Below are positions 11,010-23,469 of a stretch of DNA of 64,000 bases, one piece after another. The stretch is taken from positions 10,236,501-10,300,500 of the forward strand of contig OZ038528.1 of assembly GCA_964036665.1 (NCBI GenBank). The letters run 5' to 3'. A program made the translations under genes and the position numbers. The notes below the pieces were generated by a model. It saw only the letters and a list, made by a program, of their open reading frames with translations. It was not told where the DNA came from and searched no databases. Position 1 is the first letter of the stretch. Each line of letters opens with the position of its first letter. This DNA is from Gordius sp. MW1 (lineage: Eukaryota > Nematomorpha > Gordioida > Gordea > Gordiidae).

Positions 11010-14000
11010 ATGAAAAATAAATTTTTTTCGACCTCAAATTTTTTTCGTTTCAACCATATCGCCCCCATGAAAGTTTTTGATTTCAGAGGTGAATTCCGTA
11101 AAAATATTTTTTTTGATCAGTCATCAAAAATTATTAACTTTAAATCACGATCGCATAGAGCTTGTTTCACAAAAACTAGAGACACGCTTATAAAGCGATA
11201 TTGAAACAATCTAAAAGCAACACGAAAATCTTAATTTCCTTCAATCTAAAACTTCCCCTTGTGCAAAAATTCTTATCGAGATTCTAACAAGGACATAATG
11301 CTAAGAATATTTACTGACTTTTAAAGATTTTTTCAGCCCCCTTTCGAAAGAATATGAAAAATAAATTTTTTTCGACCTCAAATTTTTTTCGTTTCAACCA
11401 TATCGCCCTCATGAAAGTTTTCGATATCAGAGGTGAATTCCGTAAAAATATTTTTTTTGATCAGTCATCAAAAATTATTAACTTTAAATCACGATCTCAT
11501 AGAGCTTGTTTCACAAAAACTAGAGACACGCTTAGAAAGCGATATTGAAACAATCTAAACGCAACACGAAAGTGTTAATTTCTCTCAATCTAAAACTTGG
11601 CCTCGTGCAAAATTTCTTATCGAGATTCTAACAAGGACATTATGCTAGGAATATTTACTGACTTTTAAAGATTTTTTCAGCCCCCTTTCGAAAGAATATG
11701 AAAAATAATATTTTTTTCGACCTCAAAATTTTTTCATTTTTTCCGTTTCAACCATATCGCCCCCATGAAAGTTTTCGATATCAGAATTCCGTAAAAAAAA
11801 ATTTTTTTGATCAGTCTTCAAAAATTATTAACTTTAAATCACGATCGCATAGAGCTTGTTTCACAAAAACTAGAGACACGCTTAGAAAGCGATATTGAAA
11901 CTATCTAAACGCAACACGAAAATCTTAATTTCTCTCCTAAAACTTCGCCCCGTGCAAAAATTCTTATCGAGATTCTAACAAGGACATAATGCTAAGAATA
12001 TTTCCTAACTTTTAAAGATTTTTTCAGCCCCCTTTCGAAAGAATATGAAAAATAATATTTTTTTCGACCTCAAAATTTTTTCATTTTTTTCGTTCAACCA
12101 TATCGCCCCCATGAAAGTTTTCGATATCAGAGGTGAATTCCGTAAAAAAAAAATTTTTGATCAGTCATCAAAAATTATTAACTTTAAATCACGATCGTGT
12201 TTCACAAAAACTAGAGATACGCTTAGAAAGCGATATTGAAACAATCTAAAAGCAACACGAAAATCTTAATTTCCTTCAATCTAAAACTTCCCCTTGTGCA
12301 AAAATTCTTATCGAGATTCTAACAAGGACATAATGCTAAGAATATTTACTGACTTTTAAAGATTTTTTCAGCCCCCTTTCGTCAGAATATGAAAAATAAT
12401 ATTTTTTTCGACCTCAAAATTTTTTCATTTTTTTCGTTCAACCATATCGCCCCCATGAAAGTTTTCGATATCAGAGGTGAATTCCGTAAAAAAAAAATTT
12501 TGATCAGTCATCAAAAATTATTAACTTTAAATCACGATCGCATAGAGGTTTCACAAAAACTAGAGACACGCTTAGAAAGCGATATTGAAACAATCTAAAC
12601 GCAACACGAAAATGTTAATTTCTCTCAATCTGAAACTTGGCTTCGTGCAAAATTTCTTATCGAGATTCTAGCAAGGACATAATGCTAAGAATATTTACTG
12701 CCTTTTAAAGATTTTTTCAGCCATCTTTCGAAAGAATATGAAAAATAATATTTTTTTCGACCTCAAAATTTTTTCATTTTTTTCGTTTCAACCATATCGC
12801 CCCCATGAAAGTTTTCGATGTCAGAGGTGAATTCCGTAAAAAAAAAATTTTTGATCAGTCATCCAAAATTATTATCTTTAATTCACGATCGTGTTTCACA
12901 AAAACTAGAGACACGCTTAGAAAGCGATATTGAAACAATCTAAACGCAACACGAAAATGTTAATTTCTCTCAATCTGTAACTTGGCTTCGTGCAAAATTT
13001 CTTATCGAGATTCTAGCAAGGACATAATGCTAAGAATATTTACTGCCTTTTAAAGATTTTTTCAGCCCCCTTTTGAAAGAATATGATAAATAAATTTTTT
13101 TCGACCTCAAAATTTTTTCATTTTTTTCGTTTCAACCATATCGCCCCCATGAAAGTTTTCGATGTCAGAGGTGAATTCCGTAAAAAAAAAATTTTTGATC
13201 AGTCATCAAAAATTATTATCTTTAATTCACGATCGTGTTTCACAAAAACTAGAGACACGCTTAGAAAGCGATATTGAAACAATCTAAAAGCAACACAAAA
13301 ATCTTAATTTCCTTCAATCTAAAACTTCCCCTTGTGCAAAAATTCTAATCGAGATTCTAACAAGGACATAATGCTAAGAATATTTACTGACTTTTAAAGA
13401 TTTTTTCAGCCCCCTTTCGAAAGAATATGATAAATAAATTTTTTTCGACCTACAAATTTTTTCATTTTTTTCGTTTCAACCATATCGCCCCCATGTAAGT
13501 TTTCGATATCAGAGGTGAATTCCGTAAAAAAAAAATTTTTTGATCAGTCATCAAAAATTATTAACTTTAAATCACGATCGCATAGAGCTTGTTTCACAAA
13601 AACTAGAGACACGCTTAGAAAGCGATATTGAAACTATCTAAACGCAACACGAAAATCTTAATTTCTCTCCTAAAACTTCGCCCCGTGCAAAAATTCTTAT
13701 CGAGATTCTAACAAGGACATAATGCTAAGAATATTTCCTAACTTTTAAAGATTTTTTCAGCCCCCTTTCGAAAGAATATGAAAAATAATATTTTTTTCGA
13801 CCTCAAAATTTTTTCATTTTTTTCGTTCAACCATATCGCCCCCATGAAAGTTTTCGATATCAGAGGCGAATTCCGTAAAAAAAAAATTTTTGATCAGTCA
13901 TCAAAAATTATTAACTTTAAATCACGATCGTGTTTCACAAAACTAGAGACACGCTTAGAAAGCGATATTGAAACAATCTAAAAGCAACACGAAAATCTTA

Positions 14001-14811
14001 ATTTCCTTCAATCTGAAACTTCCCCTTGTGCAAAAATTCTTATCGAGATTCTAACAAGGACATAATGCTAAGAATATTTACTGACTTTTAAAGATTTTTT
14101 CAGCCCCCTTTCGAAAGAATATGATAAATAAATTTTTTTCGACCTCAAAATTTTTTCATTTTTTTCGTTTCAACCATATAGCCCCCATGAAAGTTTTCGA
14201 TATCAGAGGTGAATTCCGTAAAAAAAATTTTTTTGATCAGTCATCAAAAATTATTAACTTTAAATCACGATCGTGTTTCACAGAAACTAGAGACACGCTT
14301 AGAAAGCGATATTGAAACAATCTAAACGCAACACGAAAATCTTAATTTCCTTCAATCTAAAACTTCCCTTCGTGCAAAAATTCTTATCGAGATTCTAACA
14401 AGGACATAATGCTAAGAATATCTACTGACTTTTAAAGATTTTTTCAGCTCCCTTTCGAAAGAATATGCAAAATAATATTTTTTCGACCTCAAAATTTTTT
14501 CATTATTTTGTTTAACCATATCGCCCCCATGAAAGTTTTCGATATCAGAGGTGAATTCCGTAAAAAAAAATTTTTTTGGTCAGTCATCAAAAATTATTAA
14601 CTTTAAATCTATCGCATAGAGCTTGTTTCACAAAAACTAGAGACACGCTTAGAAACCGATATTGAAACAATCTAAAAGCAACACGAAAATCTTATCCTTC
14701 AATCTAAAACTTCCCCTTGTGCAAAAATTCTTATCGAGATTCTAACAAGGACATAATAATAAGAATATTTACTGACTTTTAAAGATTTTTTCAGCCCCCT
14801 TTTGAAAGAAT
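11010..14811 (+). repeat. Block-A higher-order repeat, copy A4 (11 monomers, 3802 bp)
   Basis: Monomers start at 11010, 11354, 11698, 12045, 12389, 12738, 13083, 13427, 13778, 14121 and 14465. The first monomer has GAATTCCGTAAAAAT, where copies A1-A3 have CCTTAAAAAT. The unit at 11698 fuses two monomers that are separate in A1-A3 (1343 and 1687). The units at 12389 and 12738 are separate here but fused at 2377 in A1. The count is again 11, as in A1, but by a different combination. Confidence 0.92.
11698..12044 (+). repeat. Fused monomer (347 bp)
   Basis: The front matches the 1343 type (GAAAAATAATATT, then TTTTTTCCGTTTC). The rear matches the 1687 type: 5-bp loss before GAATTC, CAGTCTTC, then CTCTCCTAAAACTTCGCC. 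Neighbouring copies hold both as full monomers, so exactly one monomer was lost by exchange near 11760-11785. The 5-bp loss shifts the reading frame, so the encoded peptide departs from its neighbours halfway; this is one reason I do not call these frames genes. Confidence 0.87.
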
Positions 14812-16189
14812 ATGAAAAATAAATTTTTTTCGACCTCAAATTTTTTTCGTTTCAACCATATCGCCCCCATGAAAGTTTTCGATTTCAGAGGTGAATTCCG
14901 TAAAAATATTTTTTTTGATCAGTCATCAAAAATTATTAACTTTAAATCACGATCGCATAGAGCTTGTTTCACAAAAACTAGAGACACGCTTATAAAGCGA
15001 TATTGAAACAATCTAAAAGCAACACGAAAATCTTAATTTCCTTCAATCTAAAACTTCCCCTTGTGCAAAAATTCTTATCGAGATTCTAACAAGGACATAA
15101 TGCTAAGAATATTTACTGACTTTTAAAGATTTTTTCAGCCCCCTTTCGAAAGAATATGAAAAATAAATTTTTTTCGACCTCAAATTTTTTTCGTTTCAAC
15201 CATATCGCCCTCATGAAAGTTTTCGATATCAGAGGTGAATTCCGTAAAAATATTTTTTTTGATCAGTCATCAAAAATTATTAACTTTAAATCACGATCTC
15301 ATAGAGCTTGTTTCACAAAAACTAGAGACACGCTTAGAAAGCGATATTGAAACAATCTAAACGCAACACGAAAGTGTTAATTTCTCTCAATCTAAAACTT
15401 GGCCTCGTGCAAAATTTCTTATCGAGATTCTAACAAGGACATTATGCTAAGAATATTTACTGACTTTTAAAGATTTTTTCAGCCCCCTTTCGAAAGAATA
15501 TGAAAAATAATATTTTTTTCGACCTCAAAATTTTTTCATTTTTTCCGTTTCAACCATATCGCCCCCATGAAAGTTTTCGATATCAGAGGTGAATTCCGTA
15601 AAAAAAAATTTTTGATCAGTCATCAAAAATTATTAACTTTAAATCACGATCGTGTTTCACAAAAACTAGAGACACGCTTAGAAAGCGATATTGAAACAAT
15701 CTAAAAGCAACACAAAAATCTTAATTTCCTTCAATCTAAAACTTCCCCTTGTGCAAAAATTCTTATCGAGATTCTAACAAGGACATAATGCTAAGAATAT
15801 TTACTGACTTTTAAAGATTTTTTCAGCCCCCTTTCGAAAGAATATGATAAATAAATTTTTTTCGACCTACAAATTTTTTCATTTTTTTCGTTTCAACCAT
15901 ATCGCCCCCATGAAAGTTTTCGATATCAGAATTCCGTAAAAAAAAATTTTTTTGATCAGTCTTCAAAAATTATTAACTTTAAATCACGATCGCATAGAGC
16001 TTGTTTCACAAAAACTAGAGACACGCTTAGAAAGCGATATTGAAACTATCTAAACGCAACACGAAAATCTTAATTTCTCTCCTAAAACTTCGCCCCGTGC
16101 AAAAATTCTTATCGAGATTCTAACAAGGACATAATGCTAAGAATATTTCCTAACTTTTAAAGATTTTTTCAGCCCCCTTTCGAAAGAAT
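14812..16189 (+). repeat. Block-A higher-order repeat, partial copy A5
   Basis: Four monomers (14812, 15156, 15500, 15844) follow the start of the block-A order and match 11010/11354 and 1343/1687. The next monomer, at 16190, leaves the block-A pattern in its middle. The same run of subtypes reappears at 61673-63050, 46861 bp downstream. Confidence 0.9.
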
Positions 16190-16544
16190 ATGAAAAATAA
16201 TATTTTTTTCGACCTCAAAATTTTTTCATTTTTTTCGTTCAACCATATCGCCCCCATGAAAGTTTTCGATATCAGAGGTGAATTCCGTAAAAAAAAATTT
16301 TTTTTTGTCAGTCATCAAAAATTATTAACTTTAAATCACGATCGCATAGAGATTGTTTCACAAAAACTAGAGACACACTTAGAAAGCGATATTGAAACAA
16401 TCTATACGCAACACGAAAATGTTAATTTCTCTCAATCTAAAACTTGGCTTCGTGCAAAATTTCTTATCGAGATTCTAACAAGGACATAATGCTAAGAATA
16501 TTTACTGCCTTTTAAAGATTTTTTCAGCCCCCTTTCGAAAGAAT
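16190..16544 (+). repeat. Junction monomer joining block A to block B (355 bp)
   Basis: Up to GAATTCCG this unit is a block-A monomer of the 2033/5829 type. After a long A/T junction it continues with TTTGTCAGTCATC, CATAGAGATTGTTTC, GACACACTTAG and CTATACGCAAC, which are block-B variants seen around 17579-18276. The switch lies at about 16260-16310. The CTATACGC variant removes the usual TAA, so an open frame of 99 codons runs through this unit. That is a by-product of the junction and not evidence for a gene. Confidence 0.87.
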
Positions 16545-17234
16545 ATGAAAAATAATATTTTTTTCGACCTCAAAATTTTTTCATTTTTTTCGTTCAACCA
16601 TATCGCCCCCATGAAAGTTTTCGATATCAAAGGTGAATTCCGTAAAAAAAAATTTTTGATCAGTCATCAAAAATTATTAACTTTAAATCACGATCGCATA
16701 GAGCTTGTTTCACAAAAACTAGAGACACGCTTAGTTGAAACTATCTAAACGCAACACGAAAATGTTAATCAATCTAAAACTTGGCTTCGTGCAAAATTTC
16801 TTATCGAGATTCTAACAAGGACATAATGCTAAGAATATTTACTGCCTTTTAAAGATTTTTTCAGCCCCCTTTCGAAAGAATATGAAAATAAATTTTTTTC
16901 GACCTCAAAATTTTTTCATTTTTTTCGTTTCAACCATATCGCCCCCATGAAAGTTTTCGATATCAGAAGTGAATTCCGTAAAAAAAAATTTTTTTGATCA
17001 GTCATCAAAAATTATTAACTTTAAATCACTATCGCATAGAGCTTGTTTCACAAAAATTAGAGGCACGCTTAGAAAGCGATATTGAAACAATCTAAAAGCA
17101 ACACGAAAATCTTAATTTCCTTCAATCTGAAACTTCCCCTTGTGCAAAAATTCTTATCGAGATTCTAGCAAGGACATAATGCTAAGAATATTTACTGCCT
17201 TTTAAAGATTTTTTCAGCCCTCTTTCGAAAGAAT
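16545..17234 (+). repeat. Two leading block-B monomers
   Basis: The unit at 16545 (337 bp) carries two linked losses: 9 bp between CTTAG and TTGAAAC, and 6 bp between GTTAAT and CAATCT. The unit at 16882 (353 bp) begins ATGAAAATAAA, one A short, and has CACTATCGC, AAAATTAGAGGCACGC and TCTAGCAAGG. They correspond to the seventh and last subtypes of the 9-monomer block-B HOR that follows, so they look like the end of a truncated earlier copy. Confidence 0.88.
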
Positions 17235-20200
17235 ATGAAAAATAATATTTTTTTCGACCTCAAAATTTTTTCATTTTATTCGTTCAACCATATCGCCCCC
17301 ATGAAAGTTTTCGATATCAGAGGTGAATTCCGTAAAAAAAAATTTTTTGATCAGTCATCAAAAATTATTAACTTTAAATCACGATCGTGTTTCACAAAAA
17401 CTAGAAACACGCTTAGAAAGCGATATTAAAACAATCTAAACGCAACACGAAAGTGTTAATTTCTCTCAATCTAAAATTTGGCCTCGTGCAAAATTTCTTA
17501 TCGAGATTCTAACAAGGACATTATGCTAAGAACATTTACTGACTTTTAAAGATTTTTTCAGCCCCCTTTCGAAAGAATATGAAAAATAAATTTTTTTCGA
17601 CCTCAAATTTTTTTCAATTTTTTCGTTTCAACCATATCGCCCCCATGGAAGTTTTCGATATCAGAGGTGAATTCCGTAAAAAAAAATTTTTTTTGTCAGT
17701 CATCAAAAATTATTAACTTTAAATTACGATCGCATAGAGATTGTTTCACAAAAACTAGAGACACGCTTAGAAAGCGATATTGAAACAATCTAAAAGCAAC
17801 ACGAAAATCTTAATTTCCTTCAATCTAAACTTCCCCTTGTGCAAAAATTCTTATCAAGATTCTAACAAGGACATAATGCTAAGAATATTTACTGCCTTTT
17901 AAAGATTTTTTCAGCCCCCTTTCAAAAGAATATGAAAAATAATATTTTTTTCGACCTCAAAATTTTTTCATTTTTTTCGTTCAACCATATCGCCCCCATG
18001 AAAGTTTTCGATATCAGAGGTGAGTTCCGTAAAAAAAAATTTTCATCAAAAATTATTAACTTTAAATCACGATCTCATAGAGCTTGTTTCACAAAAACTA
18101 GAGACACACTTAGAAAGCGATATTGAAACAATCTATACGCAACACGAAAATGTTAATTTCTCTCAATCTAAAATTTGGCCTCGTGCAAAATTTCTTATCG
18201 AGATTCTAACAAGGACATTATGCTAAGAACATTTACTGACTTTTAAAGATTTTTTCAGCCCCCTTTCGAAAGAATATGAAAAATAAATTTTTTTCGACCT
18301 CAAACTTTTTTCAATTTTTTCGTTTCAACCATATCGCCCCCATGGAAGTTTTCGATATCAGAGGTGAATTCCGTAAAAAAAAATTTTTTTTGTCAGTCAT
18401 CAAAAATTATTAACTTTAAATCACGATCGCATAGAGATTGTTTCACAAAAACTAGAGACACGCTTAGAAAGCGATATTGAAACAATCTAAAAGCAACACG
18501 AAAATCTTAATTTCCTTCAATCTAAACTTCCCCTTGTGCAAAAATTCTTATCAAGATTCTAACAAGGACATAATGCTAAGAATATTTACTGCCTTTTAAA
18601 GATTTTTTCAGCCCCCTTTCAAAAGAATATGAAAAATAATATTTTTTTCGACCTCAAAATTTTTTCATTTTTTTCGTTCAACCATATCGCCCCCATGAAA
18701 GTTTTCGATATCAGAGGTGAGTTCCGTAAAAAAAAAATTTTCATCAAAAATTATTAACTTTAAATCACGATCTCATAGAGCTTGTTTCACAAAAACTAGA
18801 GACACACTTAGAAAGCGATATTGAAACAATCTATACGCAACACGAAAATGTTAATTTCTCTCAATCTAAAACTTGGCTTCGTGCAAAATTTCTTATCGAG
18901 ATTCTAACAAGGACATAATGCTAAGAATATTTACTGCCTTTTAAAGATTTTTTCAGCCCCCTTTCGAAAGAATATGAAAAATAATATTTTTTTCGACCTC
19001 AATATTTTTTAATTTTTTTCGTTCAACCATATCGCCCCCATGAAAGTTTTCGATATCAAAGGTGAATTCCGTAAAAAAAAAATTTTGATCAGTCATCAAA
19101 AATTATTAACTTTAAATCACGATCGCATAGAGCTTGTTTCACAAAAACTAGAGACACGCTTAGTTGAAACTATCTAAACGCAACAAGAAAATGTTAATCA
19201 ATCTAAAACTTGGCTTCGTGCAAAATTTCTTATCGAGATTCTAACAAGGACATAATGCTAAGAATATTTACTGCCTTTTAAAGATTTTTTCAGCCCCCTT
19301 TCGAAAGAATATGAAAAATAATATTTTTTTCGACCTCAAAATTTTTTCATTTTTTTCGTTCAACCATATCGCCTCCATGAAAGTTTTCGATATCAAAGGT
19401 GAATTCCGTAAAAAAAAAATTTTGATCAGTCATCAAAAATTATTAACTTTAAATCACGATCGCATAGAGCTTGTTTCACAAAAACTAGAGACACGCTTAG
19501 TTGAAACTATCTAAACGCAACACGAAAATGTTAATCAATCTAAAACTTGGCTTCGTGCAAAATTTCTTATCGAGATTCTAACAAGGACATAATGCTAAGA
19601 ATATTTACTGCCTTTTAAAGATTTTTTCAGCCCCCTTTCGAAAGAATATGAAAATAAATTTTTTTCGACCTCAAAATTTTTTCATTTTTTTCGTTTCAAC
19701 CATATCGCCCCCATGAAAGTTTTCGATATCAGAAGTGAATTCCGTAAAAAAAAATTTTTTTGATCAGTCATCATAAATTATTAACTTTAAATCACTATCG
19801 CATAGAGCTTGTTTCACAAAAATTAGAGGCACGCTTAGAAAGCGATATTGAAACAATCTAAAAGCAACACGAAAATCTTAATTTCCTTCAATCTGAAACT
19901 TCCCCTTGTGCAAAAATTCTTATCGAGATTCTAGCAAGGACATAATGCTAAGAATATTTACTGCCTTTTAAAGATTTTTTCAGCCCCCTTTCGAAAGAAT
20001 ATGAAAATAAATTTTTTTCGACCTCAAAATTTTTTCATTTTTTTCGTTTCAACCATATCGCCCCCATGAAAGTTTTCGATATCAGAAGTGAATTCCGTAA
20101 AAAAAATTTTTTTGATCAGTCATCAAAAATTATTAACTTTAAATCACTATCGCATAGAGCTTGTTTCACAAAAATTAGAGGCACGCTTAGAAAGCGATAT

Positions 20201-20352
20201 TGAAACAATCTAAAAGCAACACGAAAATCTTAATTTCCTTCAATCTGAAACTTCCCCTTGTGCAAAAATTCTTATCGAGATTCTAGCAAGGACATAATGC
20301 TAAGAATATTTACTGCCTTTTAAAGATTTTTTCAGCCCTCTTTCGAAAGAAT
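17235..20352 (+). repeat. Block-B higher-order repeat, copy B1 (9 monomers, 3118 bp)
   Basis: Monomers start at 17235, 17579, 17932, 18276, 18629, 18974, 19311, 19648 and 20001, with lengths 344, 353, 344, 353, 345, 337, 337, 353 and 352. The same length pattern recurs at 20353. Subtype marks include TTTTATTCG and loss of 9 bp after CGATCG in the first, CATGGAAG in the second and fourth, TTTCAAAAG and GTGAGTTCCG with loss of GATCAGT in the third and fifth, and the paired 9-bp and 6-bp losses in the sixth and seventh. Confidence 0.94.
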
Positions 20353-23300
20353 ATGAAAAATAATATTTTTTTCGACCTCAAAATTTTTTCATTTTATTCG
20401 TTCAACCATATCGCCCCCATGAAAGTTTTCGATATCAGAGGTGAATTCCGTAAAAAAAAATTTTTTGATCAGTCATCAAAAATTATTAACTTTAAATCAC
20501 GATCGTGTTTCACAAAAACTAGAAACACGCTTAGAAAGCGATATTAAAACAATCTAAACGCAACACGAAAGTGTTAATTTCTCTCAATCTAAAATTTGGC
20601 CTCGTGCAAAATTTCTTATCGAGATTCTAACAAGGACATTATGCTAAGAACATTTACTGACTTTTAAAGATTTTTTCAGCCCCCTTTCGAAAGAATATGA
20701 AAAATAAATTTTTTTCGACCTCAAATTTTTTTCAATTTTTTCGTTTCAACCATATCGCCCCCATGGAAGTTTTCGATATCAGAGGTGAATTCCGTAAAAA
20801 AAAATTTTTTTTGTCAGTCATCAAAAATTATTAACTTTAAATTACGATCGCATAGAGATTGTTTCACAAAAACTAGAGACACGCTTAGAAAGCGATATTG
20901 AAACAATCTAAAAGCAACACGAAAATCTTAATTTCCTTCAATCTAAACTTCCCCTTGTGCAAAAATTCTTATCAAGATTCTAACAAGGACATAATGCTAA
21001 GAATATTTACTGCCTTTTAAAGATTTTTTCAGCCCCCTTTCAAAAGAATATGAAAAATAATATTTTTTTCGACCTCAAAATTTTTTCATTTTTTTCGTTC
21101 AACCATATCGCCCCCATGAAAGTTTTCGATATCAGAGGTGAGTTCCGTAAAAAAAAATTTTCATCAAAAATTATTAACTTTAAATCACGATCTCATAGAG
21201 CTTGTTTCACAAAAACTAGAGACACACTTAGAAAGCGATATTGAAACAATCTATACGCAACACGAAAATGTTAATTTCTCTCAATCTAAAATTTGGCCTC
21301 GTGCAAAATTTCTTATCGAGATTCTAACAAGGACATTATGCTAAGAACATTTACTGACTTTTAAAGATTTTTTCAGCCCCCTTTCGAAAGAATATGAAAA
21401 ATAAATTTTTTTCGACCTCAAACTTTTTTCAATTTTTTCGTTTCAACCATATCGCCCCCATGGAAGTTTTCGATATCAGAGGTGAATTCCGTAAAAAAAA
21501 ATTTTTTTTGTCAGTCATCAAAAATTATTAACTTTAAATCACGATCGCATAGAGATTGTTTCACAAAAACTAGAGACACGCTTAGAAAGCGATATTGAAA
21601 CAATCTAAAAGCAACACGAAAATCTTAATTTCCTTCAATCTAAACTTCCCCTTGTGCAAAAATTCTTATCAAGATTCTAACAAGGACATAATGCTAAGAA
21701 TATTTACTGCCTTTTAAAGATTTTTTCAGCCCCCTTTCAAAAGAATATGAAAAATAATATTTTTTTCGACCTCAAAATTTTTTCATTTTTTTCGTTCAAC
21801 CATATCGCCCCCATGAAAGTTTTCGATATCAGAGGTGAGTTCCGTAAAAAAAAAATTTTCATCAAAAATTATTAACTTTAAATCACGATCTCATAGAGCT
21901 TGTTTCACAAAAACTAGAGACACACTTAGAAAGCGATATTGAAACAATCTATACGCAACACGAAAATGTTAATTTCTCTCAATCTAAAACTTGGCTTCGT
22001 GCAAAATTTCTTATCGAGATTCTAACAAGGACATAATGCTAAGAATATTTACTGCCTTTTAAAGATTTTTTCAGCCCCCTTTCGAAAGAATATGAAAAAT
22101 AATATTTTTTTCGACCTCAATATTTTTTAATTTTTTTCGTTCAACCATATCGCCCCCATGAAAGTTTTCGATATCAAAGGTGAATTCCGTAAAAAAAAAA
22201 TTTTGATCAGTCATCAAAAATTATTAACTTTAAATCACGATCGCATAGAGCTTGTTTCACAAAAACTAGAGACACGCTTAGTTGAAACTATCTAAACGCA
22301 ACAAGAAAATGTTAATCAATCTAAAACTTGGCTTCGTGCAAAATTTCTTATCGAGATTCTAACAAGGACATAATGCTAAGAATATTTACTGCCTTTTAAA
22401 GATTTTTTCAGCCCCCTTTCGAAAGAATATGAAAAATAATATTTTTTTCGACCTCAAAATTTTTTCATTTTTTTCGTTCAACCATATCGCCTCCATGAAA
22501 GTTTTCGATATCAAAGGTGAATTCCGTAAAAAAAAAATTTTGATCAGTCATCAAAAATTATTAACTTTAAATCACGATCGCATAGAGCTTGTTTCACAAA
22601 AACTAGAGACACGCTTAGTTGAAACTATCTAAACGCAACACGAAAATGTTAATCAATCTAAAACTTGGCTTCGTGCAAAATTTCTTATCGAGATTCTAAC
22701 AAGGACATAATGCTAAGAATATTTACTGCCTTTTAAAGATTTTTTCAGCCCCCTTTCGAAAGAATATGAAAATAAATTTTTTTCGACCTCAAAATTTTTT
22801 CATTTTTTTCGTTTCAACCATATCGCCCCCATGAAAGTTTTCGATATCAGAAGTGAATTCCGTAAAAAAAAATTTTTTTGATCAGTCATCATAAATTATT
22901 AACTTTAAATCACTATCGCATAGAGCTTGTTTCACAAAAATTAGAGGCACGCTTAGAAAGCGATATTGAAACAATCTAAAAGCAACACGAAAATCTTAAT
23001 TTCCTTCAATCTGAAACTTCCCCTTGTGCAAAAATTCTTATCGAGATTCTAGCAAGGACATAATGCTAAGAATATTTACTGCCTTTTAAAGATTTTTTCA
23101 GCCCCCTTTCGAAAGAATATGAAAATAAATTTTTTTCGACCTCAAAATTTTTTCATTTTTTTCGTTTCAACCATATCGCCCCCATGAAAGTTTTCGATAT
23201 CAGAAGTGAATTCCGTAAAAAAAATTTTTTTGATCAGTCATCAAAAATTATTAACTTTAAATCACTATCGCATAGAGCTGTTTCACAAAAATTAGAGGCA

Positions 23301-23469
23301 CGCTTAGAAAGCGATATTGAAACAATCTAAAAGCAACACGAAAATCTTAATTTCCTTCAATCTGAAACTTCCCCTTGTGCAAAAATTCTTATCGAGATTC
23401 TAGCAAGGACATAATGCTAAGAATATTTACTGACTTTTAAAGATTTTTTCAGCCCCCTTTCGAAAGAAT
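20353..23469 (+). repeat. Block-B higher-order repeat, copy B2 (9 monomers, 3117 bp)
   Basis: This is a near-identical tandem copy of 17235-20352 at an offset of 3118 bp. Monomers start at 20353, 20697, 21050, 21394, 21747, 22092, 22429, 22766 and 23119. Shared private variants such as CATCATAAATT and CAACAAGAAAATG show the copies have a recent common origin. The last monomer differs: it has GAGCTGTTTC, one T short, and its tail switches to TACTGACTTTTAAAG and CCCCCTTTCG, leading into another monomer type. The same variant last monomer recurs at 34936. Confidence 0.94.
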
